DNA of 64,000 bases from Bin5 sp022827195 (GTDB lineage Bacteria; Chloroflexota; Anaerolineae; Caldilineales; Caldilineaceae). Below, piece after piece: positions 34,388 to 41,812 of this stretch. Location: positions 1,736,001-1,800,000 of the forward strand of contig OZ242331.1 in NCBI GenBank assembly GCA_965208275.1. The letters are read 5' to 3'. The position numbers and the translations under genes are program-made. The stretch's first letter is position 1; every line of letters starts with the position of its first letter. Under the pieces are notes generated by a model, which was not told where the DNA came from, made no database searches, and worked only from the letters and a program-made list of their open reading frames with translations.

Positions 34388-35992
34388 ATGTCAGATGAGT
34401 TCCGTGTTTTGGTCAGCGACAAGCTTTCGAAGAAGGGGCTGAAACCGCTTCTGCAGGACGGGCGCGTCTGCGTCGACATCCGTACCGACCTCGCTCCGGC
34501 GGTGTTGGAAGCCCAGATTTCCGAATACGATGCCTTGCTCGTCCGCAGCAGCACGCAGGTTAGCGCTGAACTGATTCAGGCCGGCACGCGGCTTCAGGCG
34601 ATAGGACGCGCGGGCACCGGCGTCGACAATATCGACGTCGACGCGGCCACCCGCGCAGGCGTAACCGTCGTCAACACGCCGACGGGGAACACCGTCGCGG
34701 CAGCCGAGCATACCGTCGCCATGCTGATGGCCATGGCCCGCAATCTGCCCCAGGCAGAGCGCGACATCCGCGCCGGGCAGTGGAACCGCAGCCGCTTCGT
34801 CGGCACCGAGGTGCGCGACAAGACGCTCGGCATCATTGGCTTGGGCCGAATCGCGCAGGAGGTGCTCCAGGTTGCGCTCAGCCTGGGCATGCGGGTCATG
34901 GCGCATGATCCGTTCGTCAGCGATGAGTACGCCTCCCAGCGCGGCGTGACCCTCCTCTCGCTTGACGAACTGTTGCCGCAGGTCGACTTCCTTACCGTGC
35001 ACGTGCCCCTCACCGACGCCACGCACAACATGATCGACGGCGCGCGCCTGCGGCAACTGAAACCGGGCGCACGCGTTCTCAACGTCGCCCGCGGCGGCAT
35101 CATCGACGAATGCGCCCTCGCCGCGGCTGTAGAGGACGGATACGTCGCCGGCGCAGCGCTCGACGTCTTCGAGCACGAACCTCTGCCGGCGGACAGCCCT
35201 TTGCGAAACAGCGACAGGATAATCCTCACGCCCCACCTCGGCGCGAGTACGGTTGAAGCGATGGACCGCGTCGCCGAGGAGGTGGCCCTCCAGGTCCTGG
35301 ACATTCTCAACGGTCGGCCCGCCCGCTACGCTGTAAATGCGCCGATCCTGCCTCCCACTGCACTGAGGACTGTAGTCCCCTACATCGACCTGGCGGAACG
35401 AATGGGCCGCTTCTTGCGTCAAATAGATGAACAGGGGATCACCCGATTGGAGATAACCGGGCACGGGCCAGTGACCGCTATCGACATGGCCTATATCGTT
35501 GCCTCTGCAATTCGGGGCCTTTTGTCGGGCGTAGTTGAAGAGCGAGTCAATCTGGTAAACGCCGAGCTTCTGGCCAAGATTCGCGGCATCGAGATAGTGC
35601 AGCGAAAGATGCCGGATCACGAACGCTATACGAGCATGATCACGTTGCGCTTGACCAGTGCTAGTGGTGTGAACAAAGTGCTGGGCACGGTCCTGCTCGA
35701 CGAACCGACAATCGTCGCAATAAACGACCTTTGGGTGGAGTTTCCGGCCGAAGGCAACCTGCTGCTGGCATCACATACCGATCGACCCGGCATCATAGGC
35801 AAAGTGGGCACCTTGCTGGGCCGTTCGGATGTCAATATCAGTTTCATGCACGTGGGCCGCCGCGCACCGCGCGGCGAAGCAATCATGGTCTTGGGCACGG
35901 ACGAGCAGACGCCAGTCGCGGTCCTGAACGAGTTGGCGGGAATACAGGACATTCGCTGGCTGAAGGCTGTTGAACTGTGCGAAGAGTTATGA
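34388..35992 (+). CDS. serA: D-3-phosphoglycerate dehydrogenase
   Basis: 534 residues, the long form with a regulatory tail. It oxidises 3-phosphoglycerate to 3-phosphohydroxypyruvate, the first step of serine synthesis. The substrate domain begins with FRVLVSDKLS. The NAD site is LGIIGLGRIAQEV. Catalytic Arg, Glu and His lie in VARGGIIDE, DVFEHEP and LTPHLGAST. The ASB domain (about 320-450) is followed by a C-terminal ACT domain (about 455-534, LLLASHTDRPGIIGKVGTLLG and INISFMHVGR-like INDL/VNISFM), which usually senses serine. Its stop overlaps the ATG of the SH3b protein as ATGA. The T-box-serS-tRNA-Ser block 27 kb away is the other serine gene group in the window. Confidence 0.96.
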   Translation: MSDEFRVLVSDKLSKKGLKPLLQDGRVCVDIRTDLAPAVLEAQISEYDALLVRSSTQVSAELIQAGTRLQAIGRAGTGVDNIDVDAATRAGVTVVNTPTGNTVAAAEHTVAMLMAMARNLPQAERDIRAGQWNRSRFVGTEVRDKTLGIIGLGRIAQEVLQVALSLGMRVMAHDPFVSDEYASQRGVTLLSLDELLPQVDFLTVHVPLTDATHNMIDGARLRQLKPGARVLNVARGGIIDECALAAAVEDGYVAGAALDVFEHEPLPADSPLRNSDRIILTPHLGASTVEAMDRVAEEVALQVLDILNGRPARYAVNAPILPPTALRTVVPYIDLAERMGRFLRQIDEQGITRLEITGHGPVTAIDMAYIVASAIRGLLSGVVEERVNLVNAELLAKIRGIEIVQRKMPDHERYTSMITLRLTSASGVNKVLGTVLLDEPTIVAINDLWVEFPAEGNLLLASHTDRPGIIGKVGTLLGRSDVNISFMHVGRRAPRGEAIMVLGTDEQTPVAVLNELAGIQDIRWLKAVELCEEL

Positions 35993-36903
35993 GAAAAGAT
36001 CCCTCGATATCAGATTCTTTCTGGAACAATTCGGAGAACCTCGGAGAAGAGCTCAGGAACAGGTCCTCAGGTTGCCGCAGCCTGCAAGCGGCTGCATACG
36101 GCGAAGCCGGCAACAGTGCAGAGATTTCCGGCATTTCGCCAGGTCTGACAGGCGGCGGAGGTTCTCTGTCCCGTCCTCTGCTTGCCCTCGTCACACTCAG
36201 CCTGGTCTGGGCAGGCCCGATTCTCGCTTGCGGCAGCTTTCAGCCTCGCCCGACGCCGTCACCGCCACCGGTGGTCGCAACCTCGACACCGCTTTCTCCC
36301 GCAGCCGTTCAGGCGCCCGCCACACCTGTGCCAACCCAACCTCCCCTGCCCACCGCAACTTCCTTTCCATCGCCAACCCCGACCATCGCCGTCCAAAACC
36401 CGCTTAGTGTGGGTGACCAGGCGCGCATCGTGGCCGACACTGGCCTCAACATCCGCGAGCAGCCAAGTACCAGCGCCCCCGTCATCGTCCTTCTCGCCCG
36501 GGGCAAGCGGTTGCTTGTTCTGGAGGGCCCAGCGGCCTCGGACGGCTTTATCTGGTGGAAAGTGGATGACAATCAGGGCAATATTGGCTGGATAGCGAGC
36601 GGCGACGGCAGAGAGGAGTGGATTTCGCCCCAGGTTGGTGAGCCCCGCCCCGTCAACCGTTCCCCCATTGTTGGCGACCGCGTCGTCGTCACTCTCGTTG
36701 GAGAGCTGAGCGTACGCGCGCTTCCCGGCGTCAGTTCGCCCCTGGTAGCCCGCGCCCGCACCAACCAGCAGTTCAACGTAGTGGCCGGTCCCCAGTCGGC
36801 GGACAACTACTTCTGGTATCAGATCCGTTCCGACGACGGAGGCGTCGAAGGCTGGGCGGCCGACGGGCGGGACGGAGAGCGCTGGCTCACGCCCCTGGAG
36901 TAA
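35989..36903 (+). CDS. Secreted or membrane-anchored tandem SH3b protein
   Basis: 304 residues from the ATG at 35989, whose first base precedes the serA TGA (ATGA overlap). The N-terminal 60 residues are polar. A hydrophobic segment follows, LLALVTLSLVWAGPILACG, ending in a lipobox-like ILAC at about residue 74, then a Pro/Thr-rich linker (PTPSPPPVVATSTP...). Two bacterial SH3 domains come next: ARIVADTGLNIREQPSTSAP...GWIASG (about 140-205) and VVTLVGELSVRALPGVSSP...GWAADG (about 225-295). SH3b domains bind cell-wall or other peptides. A 70-residue leader before the signal is unusual; the true start may be further in, but no better ATG is present. Confidence 0.75.
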   Translation: MRKDPSISDSFWNNSENLGEELRNRSSGCRSLQAAAYGEAGNSAEISGISPGLTGGGGSLSRPLLALVTLSLVWAGPILACGSFQPRPTPSPPPVVATSTPLSPAAVQAPATPVPTQPPLPTATSFPSPTPTIAVQNPLSVGDQARIVADTGLNIREQPSTSAPVIVLLARGKRLLVLEGPAASDGFIWWKVDDNQGNIGWIASGDGREEWISPQVGEPRPVNRSPIVGDRVVVTLVGELSVRALPGVSSPLVARARTNQQFNVVAGPQSADNYFWYQIRSDDGGVEGWAADGRDGERWLTPLE

Positions 36904-36921
36904 ACGGTTTGCGGGAGAAGG

Positions 36922-38175
36922 TCAGGCCGGTTGCAGGCCTAGCCTCCGCAGAGCGGATTCGAGCACAAGGACAGCCTGCCAGAACTCGTCCAGCGAAATG
37001 TGCTCGTTCGGCGCGTGATCCAGACTGCTGTCGCCCGGTCCGTACGCTGCAATTGGGCACTGCCACGCAGGGCCGACTACGTTCATGTCGCTTGTTCCGC
37101 TCTTGCTGACAAATCGAGGTCGGTCGGGCGTCAATTCACGGATCGCGGCGAGGAAACTGCGCACAAGCGCGTTCCGGCGGTCGCCGCGCCAGGCAGGTTC
37201 CTGGCCGTGAACGGTAAACTCGAGCTGCGAATCTCCGTGGCCGAACTGAAATCGCTGCAAACCACCGTCCTTGCCCTCGACGTAGGGCCGGCGAGGCAAC
37301 TGTGAGCAATCACCGGCTCGCGCCTGCGCCCAATGCCACACCTCTTCCAAAAACGCGTCGACCTCGAAGTCAAGCGGCAGACGCAGCCCGATCTTTATCC
37401 TCACGCGATCGAGCATCGCTTCGTCTGTCTGCGTGTTTATGTCGCGCAGACTGGGCAATAGCTGGTCGAAGGTCTTGGGTCTGTCGCGGTTGAATTTCTC
37501 CGCGCGGTCGCGCACCATATTCCACAGGTCGACCGCCAGCGTGGCTACGCCCGGATGGGGTCCGGCCGAGTGTGCCATCGGCTGGGCGGCCTCCATCTCA
37601 AGCAGCAGCCTTCCCTTGTAGCCAAGCGTGATGCGCGCCACACCGCTCGGCTCGCCGATTACGCAGTAATCTGGTGCTGGCTCGCACGCGCCGTCAAATC
37701 GATCGCGAATGAAGCGGGCGCCCTTGCTCGTCGCAGCCTCCTCCTCGACCGCGCCGACGACGACAATGCGAATATTGCTAATGCGCGCCCACTCCGTCCC
37801 CAGGCGCGCCGCGGCGGAGGCGAACGTTACGAGCGGACCCTTGGCGTCGACAGTTCCCCGGCCATGGAGGACAGAACCGTCGTCGCGCTCTTCAACGCGC
37901 ACGGGGATCTCCCCGTACACAGTGTCGATATGTCCGAGGAGTACCACGGTCCGAGCCGCGTCAACGGGGCCAATCTCGCCAACTGCGTTGCCTGCAGCGT
38001 CAACCTCGCACCTTTCGTATCCAAGCGAGCGCATCGACTCGACCAGAAACCGGCTTGCCGCAAGCTCGCGGCCGCTCAATGACGGAATCTCCACCAGCCT
38101 GGTAAGTAGAGCCTCCGCGTCGGCCCGGGAAACCTGGCGCGTTGTCGCGCCGGAAGAAGCCGGACAGTCCGTCAA
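36922..38175 (-). CDS. lysK: LysK-type [LysW]-aminoacid hydrolase (M20 family)
   Basis: 417 residues with TTG start; GGAGAG sits six bases upstream inside the end of the PAC2 gene, whose stop is 2 bp before. M20 metal motifs are LGHIDTVYGEIPV, GRGTVDAKGPLV (bridging Asp), GAVEEEAATSKGA (catalytic Glu pair), IGEPSGV and a late CPIAAYGPGDSSLDHAPNEH. The SGTSDMNVVGPAW block and the short linker are typical of LysK, which releases lysine or ornithine from the carrier protein LysW in AAA-pathway lysine synthesis. No lysW, lysX, lysZ, lysY or lysJ gene is in the window. ArgE or a general deacetylase is the main alternative. Confidence 0.7.
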   Translation of the reverse strand: MTDCPASSGATTRQVSRADAEALLTRLVEIPSLSGRELAASRFLVESMRSLGYERCEVDAAGNAVGEIGPVDAARTVVLLGHIDTVYGEIPVRVEERDDGSVLHGRGTVDAKGPLVTFASAAARLGTEWARISNIRIVVVGAVEEEAATSKGARFIRDRFDGACEPAPDYCVIGEPSGVARITLGYKGRLLLEMEAAQPMAHSAGPHPGVATLAVDLWNMVRDRAEKFNRDRPKTFDQLLPSLRDINTQTDEAMLDRVRIKIGLRLPLDFEVDAFLEEVWHWAQARAGDCSQLPRRPYVEGKDGGLQRFQFGHGDSQLEFTVHGQEPAWRGDRRNALVRSFLAAIRELTPDRPRFVSKSGTSDMNVVGPAWQCPIAAYGPGDSSLDHAPNEHISLDEFWQAVLVLESALRRLGLQPA

Positions 38176-38177
38176 GA

Positions 38178-39098
38178 TCAGCTCTCCAGGTCGTCCAGCA
38201 GGTCGCCCAACTCCCGCTCCCAGACGTCATCGAGCGGCATAAAGGGGTTCTCGGTAAACTCCTCCTCCAACTTCTGCATATAGGCGTGAACGTCAAGTTG
38301 AGGTGCCTGGCGCGCCAGCTCTTCCATCTGCTCCTCCATCGACGTCGTCAGCTCGTCGCTCTGGATCCGCAGCTCCGAAAGATCGATGCCCAGGTGGAAC
38401 ATGAAGTCTGCCCGACGCAATATATCGTACCAGGCCTTGACGTCGTCTTCGATGCGTACGCTCTGCGCGGGCAACATCACCTGTCCAAAGTCATAGGCCG
38501 GCACGAATCCGTGGAAGCAGATGTATTCGACGTTTCTCTGACCGGCATGGTAGGCGAGATAGGAACCGATCGTTGTGCCGCCTTCGTAGTTCGAGAACCG
38601 CACTGCGTACTCCTCCATCTCCTTGCGCATCGCCTCCATGCTGAAAACACAGGAGATGTCCCGGTCTTTGTTGAATGGCATGGCCCCGTATACACCACCG
38701 ACGGCCACGATCCTTTTGACATCCAATGCCTCGGCGATATCGAGAAAGGCCTCGGCGTATTCCTCTTCGTTGACGTGAGGCTCTTCGCCGAGAAAGATCA
38801 CGAGCCCCTTTTCGCCGAATTCCGCATAGTGCAGCTCCGACTTGATAACGCGCATCTCCTGCACGACACCCTCTTTTGTATGCACTTCGGGCCGCAGCAG
38901 GTGATGCGCCCCCGGCATCTGGAAGAGAAAGAATCGATCGCGGCTAATCTCGCCGATCTTGCGCGCTTCAAACTTCTGGATCAGGTAGGCGGGGAGCCCC
39001 GAGGAGATCGAACCGGCGTCTGCCCACTGGTGCCAGCCGGCGATCATGATCTTCTCTTTTTCCGTCGGCGTCTCCCACAGGTGAACTCGCTCGTCCAT
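38178..39098 (-). CDS. PAC2 family protein (proteasome-assembly-chaperone fold)
   Basis: 306 residues from the ATG at 39098, preceded by GAGGT. Family marks are MIAGWHQWADAGSISSGLPAYLI, FFLFQMPGAHHLLRP, LVIFLGEEPHVNEEEYAEAFLDIA, VKRIVAVGGVYGAMPFNKD and EGGTTIGSYLAYHAGQRN. Bacterial and archaeal PAC2 (DUF75) proteins share the fold of eukaryotic proteasome-assembly chaperones, but their role outside eukaryotes is not settled. The C-terminal 90 residues are acidic and helical (MEEQMEELARQAP...). It sits between a methyltransferase and lysK in a tight minus-strand unit. Confidence 0.85.
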   Translation of the reverse strand: MDERVHLWETPTEKEKIMIAGWHQWADAGSISSGLPAYLIQKFEARKIGEISRDRFFLFQMPGAHHLLRPEVHTKEGVVQEMRVIKSELHYAEFGEKGLVIFLGEEPHVNEEEYAEAFLDIAEALDVKRIVAVGGVYGAMPFNKDRDISCVFSMEAMRKEMEEYAVRFSNYEGGTTIGSYLAYHAGQRNVEYICFHGFVPAYDFGQVMLPAQSVRIEDDVKAWYDILRRADFMFHLGIDLSELRIQSDELTTSMEEQMEELARQAPQLDVHAYMQKLEEEFTENPFMPLDDVWERELGDLLDDLES

Positions 39099-39143
39099 TT
39101 TGTGACCTCGATTTCGCTGCATGAATTGCGCGAACAGTATGGT

Positions 39144-40028
39144 TCACTGTCGCTGCAATCGGAAGACGATCACCGGCGGGATCTCGCTGAAGTTCGGGCC
39201 CCAGCCAAGCTCGTGTCTGCCAGGCGGATGCGTAGCGGGAAACGCCCGCTCCTCAATTCCGTTCATCACAAATCCAGCCTTCAGGCCAACGTTCAGCAAC
39301 ATGTCGAGCGGGCGGTGAAAGTACGGCTGAGGCGTCGGCTGCCCGCGCAACGCCAGTCCACGCTGCATCGATGGCGTCATATAGCGGCTCACGCGTACAC
39401 CGTAGGTCGTGATGAGCTCGCCGTCCCGATCTTCGAACTCAGAGTAACGTGTGGCGTCCGCCTGGTTAAAGCAGGGGTGCACCATTGAAAAAACGAAGCA
39501 GCCGCCCGGCTTCAGCAGCGAATACAGATTGCGGAAGAGCGGCTCGATCTCGGCCATATCAAACAGTGCCATATTGCAGAGGGCGCTGTCGAATCTTTCC
39601 TGTCCCAGCGCCAGCAATCCCTGTTCGTCGCCGGCGTCGAGCACGCGGAACTCGATCTTCCCGTCAGCGGCTGACGTGCGACGCTTTGCCCTTGCTATCA
39701 TCCCCTCCGCCAGATCAAATGCGACAACCCGCGCGCCCAAGCGGCCCAGCCTTCTGCTGGTCAGCCCGTTGCCGCAGGCTATGTCCAACACATTTTGTCC
39801 CGGCTCAACAGCTAGAAACTTTTCTGTGACCGGCCAGCACAGCACGTTCACAAAGTCATTGCCTTCACCCATGTACTCGTCCCAGTAGGCCGAGTTTTCA
39901 TTCCAGACCCGCTCGACTTCGTCACGGAATTCGACAAAAGCTGTTGTATCGTTCGCCCTCACACCGGCCGCCTGCGCGTCGCCGGCCCCAGCTGGAACAG
40001 TCCGCTCGCGTCCGTTAGACTCCGTCAC
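39144..40028 (-). CDS. Class I SAM-dependent methyltransferase
   Basis: 294 residues. SAM motif I is VLDIACGNGLTSRRLGRLG, the acidic motif II is VVAFDLAEGMI, and post-I pieces FRVLDAGDE and FDSALCNMALFDMAE precede LLKPGGCFVFSMVHPCF. The N-terminal 35 residues are unstructured; a start further in is possible. The fold resembles small-molecule or ubiquinone-type methyltransferases (DUF/Methyltransf_11). The TAG or stop end lies 45 bp before PAC2, and an extended -10 promoter is 80 bp upstream. So methyltransferase, PAC2 and LysK form one unit. The substrate is unknown. Confidence 0.8.
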   Translation of the reverse strand: MTESNGRERTVPAGAGDAQAAGVRANDTTAFVEFRDEVERVWNENSAYWDEYMGEGNDFVNVLCWPVTEKFLAVEPGQNVLDIACGNGLTSRRLGRLGARVVAFDLAEGMIARAKRRTSAADGKIEFRVLDAGDEQGLLALGQERFDSALCNMALFDMAEIEPLFRNLYSLLKPGGCFVFSMVHPCFNQADATRYSEFEDRDGELITTYGVRVSRYMTPSMQRGLALRGQPTPQPYFHRPLDMLLNVGLKAGFVMNGIEERAFPATHPPGRHELGWGPNFSEIPPVIVFRLQRQ

Positions 40029-40331
40029 CCGTTCGCTCCTGTGGGTTTTCAGGCCGTCGCGACCGCAATCTTTCGGCGACTCGGTCTTCCGACGACCTTC
40101 CGCAACATTCTACCACACTCCGCGGCGCACCGAACACAGGTTGTCGACCCATCACTCGCTTGTGTGTCTCTGTCAAGGTGGGTTGAAAGACGGTCCCTAT
40201 CTGCCCGTTCAACCATTCAAACTCTTCTCTACGGTTCGAATCTGCAGAATCGGGCACCCGCCGATTCCGCCGAGAGCCGGTTCCAGAGGCCGTGCCGCAG
40301 AAAGCATCTGGGCTGGACGGGCCTGGCCCCT
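40029..40331. other. 303-bp intergenic region upstream of the methyltransferase unit
   Basis: It holds the minus-strand promoter at 40107-40115 and an isolated inverted repeat GAATCGG/CCGATTC near 40250. No coding frame with a ribosome site is seen. GGTTCGAATC near 40233 resembles a tRNA T-arm, but no tRNA body fits around it. Confidence 0.4.
40107..40115 (-). promoter_or_regulatory. Extended -10 promoter of the methyltransferase-PAC2-LysK unit
   Basis: The minus strand reads TGGTAGAAT (TGn plus TAGAAT). The start would lie near 40100, giving a leader of about 70 nt. Confidence 0.5.
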
Positions 40332-41222
40332 TCAGTCCACCAGCTCCATCAGGTCGAATACCGGACCGTGGACGCAGGCGCGCGTAAAGCCTCCCCTGCC
40401 AGTCGGGACGACACAGACCAGACAGGCTCCTACGCCGCAAGCCAGGTCGGCCTTCACCAGAACCTGGACGAAACTGCTGTCTGTGCGGATTCTGCTTTGC
40501 CCGGTCACATGGCGGAGTTCACCGAATCGAGAGGCCGGCACGCCGGCGCAGATCAGATCGGCCCAGGCGGCTGTCTGTCGGAGCTGCTCCAACCATTCAG
40601 GCTCATCGGTTGCCGTCCGCACCTCCACCTGCACGGGCAGCCATGGAATCAGCGCTGCCAATTCTCTTTCGCTGCCGGCCCGCAATAGGATTGTCGCGCG
40701 CCCACCTTGGTCAAGTGACTGTTCGCACAAGGAGTACAGTTGCCAGAACCACGCCGGGTCGTCGGCAACGTCTACCGCGATAAGCAGGTTATGCGGTTCA
40801 GTGGGGACCGGGAAACCGTTGCCGAACGGCCCCAAGAGATTGAGTGGGTCGCCCGGTCGGCGTCTTGTCAGCCAAAGAAGGGCAGGATCCATGCCGACTC
40901 GGTCCGGGATTTCATCCGCTGTGTCTTGCCGCGGTACAGCCTGGCCAATGCCCGGGTAGACCCGCCAGAAGTCCCCCTGATCCCTCACTTGGCGGCTGCA
41001 AACGGACAGCGGCCGCCGCAAATAGAGCGACCAGTCACAGTCCCGCTCAAGGCCAACATCGTTGCTGCAGCGCGCCAGGAAATACCGCCCCGCGCTGTTC
41101 AGCGTCGGCGGTAGCGCTCCTTGAGGTAGGCGTAACTCGAAGGGCAACCCCGGTTCGACTGCTTCTGTGAACTGCCCCACAAGCGGACGAGGCGACCCCG
41201 CTCCCATCTCTCCCGGTCTCAT
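40332..41222 (-). CDS. PyrK-like [2Fe-2S] flavoprotein subunit with degenerate NAD site
   Basis: 296 residues. The C-terminal end has the PyrK iron-sulfur pattern CGVGACLVC...ACVHGPVFDL with four spaced Cys, and the middle has an FAD-type segment LRRPLSVCS and LLGPFGNGFPV. PyrK passes electrons from NADH through FAD and 2Fe-2S to dihydroorotate dehydrogenase PyrD-B. Two things are odd. The nucleotide-binding GGGxGxxP loop is replaced by IAVDVADDPAWFW, with no glycine cluster. No pyrD or other pyrimidine gene lies near. It may have lost NAD(H) binding or serve another electron path. Confidence 0.7.
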   Translation of the reverse strand: MRPGEMGAGSPRPLVGQFTEAVEPGLPFELRLPQGALPPTLNSAGRYFLARCSNDVGLERDCDWSLYLRRPLSVCSRQVRDQGDFWRVYPGIGQAVPRQDTADEIPDRVGMDPALLWLTRRRPGDPLNLLGPFGNGFPVPTEPHNLLIAVDVADDPAWFWQLYSLCEQSLDQGGRATILLRAGSERELAALIPWLPVQVEVRTATDEPEWLEQLRQTAAWADLICAGVPASRFGELRHVTGQSRIRTDSSFVQVLVKADLACGVGACLVCVVPTGRGGFTRACVHGPVFDLMELVD

Positions 41223-41306
41223 ACGAAATCACTCTGCGCCCGGCATGACGACACCGGTGGCAGGGGAACTCTTCTCGCGGCTTTTCATCCAATCGTCGGA
41301 CTTCAC

Positions 41307-41528
41307 TTATTCGTCTCTCTCGGGCGTTTCAGCTTCTTCCCGCTCTACGTGCCCCTGTTCAGAGCTTCTTTTGCGGGGAAACGGCCGTTTCTTGACCAGA
41401 GGCCCGGGCTCGATGATAGCAAAGATAACGACAACTACGATCCCACCGATCGCGATAGCGGCCAAGACCTGCCAAAAGAGAGCGCCGAGGGCGCCTGGCT
41501 CGACCCAAACATTTACGAAATGGGACAT
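41307..41528 (-). CDS. 73-residue single-helix membrane protein, unknown
   Basis: ATG start without a strong ribosome site. Residues about 12-40 are a membrane helix (LGALFWQVLAAIAIGGIVVVVIFAII). The tail is basic, then acidic (VKKRPFPRKRSSEQGHVEREEAETPERDE), so the tail is probably cytoplasmic. No family recognised. It lies 84 bp from the PyrK-like gene in the same direction and divergent from the DUF58 operon. The clean hydrophobic-basic-acidic layout is the only support, so it is a candidate gene. Confidence 0.5.
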   Translation of the reverse strand: MSHFVNVWVEPGALGALFWQVLAAIAIGGIVVVVIFAIIEPGPLVKKRPFPRKRSSEQGHVEREEAETPERDE

Positions 41529-41635
41529 TTCAATGACCGCTCGCTTCTCCAGAACGACACGTCATCCACGCTCCCAGCTGGAACCATCAGCAGGCGTTCG
41601 TCTTCCGGCGGGTTCCTGGGAGCGCCGTGATTCTA

Positions 41636-41644
41636 TGGTACAAT
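41636..41644 (+). promoter_or_regulatory. Extended -10 promoter before the DUF58 operon
   Basis: TGGTACAAT, extended -10 with a TACAAT hexamer; no good -35 at 17 bp. It would give a leader of about 160 nt before the GTG at 41813. TTGACA at 41779-41784 lacks a matching -10. Confidence 0.4.
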
Positions 41645-41812
41645 CTGGTCAGTTCCTGCCTGGCAGCCGTGCCGGCTGGCTTGAACTGGATGCCAACCCA
41701 GGCGCGTCGCCCCGGTCGGACCGACCGAAGTCTGCGCTTTTCCTGGCTGAACCATTGCCGGCGCAGTCCTGGCCCATTTTGACATAACTGACTGCCAGCA
41801 GCCAATCGTATC

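Noticed and set aside
34391..35620. Minus-strand frame of 409 codons antisense to serA
   Set aside because: serA motifs are intact on the plus strand; the antisense frame is a by-product of codon use.
40225..40260. tRNA-like T-arm (GGTTCGAATC) in the intergenic region
   Set aside because: No acceptor or anticodon stem can be paired around it.
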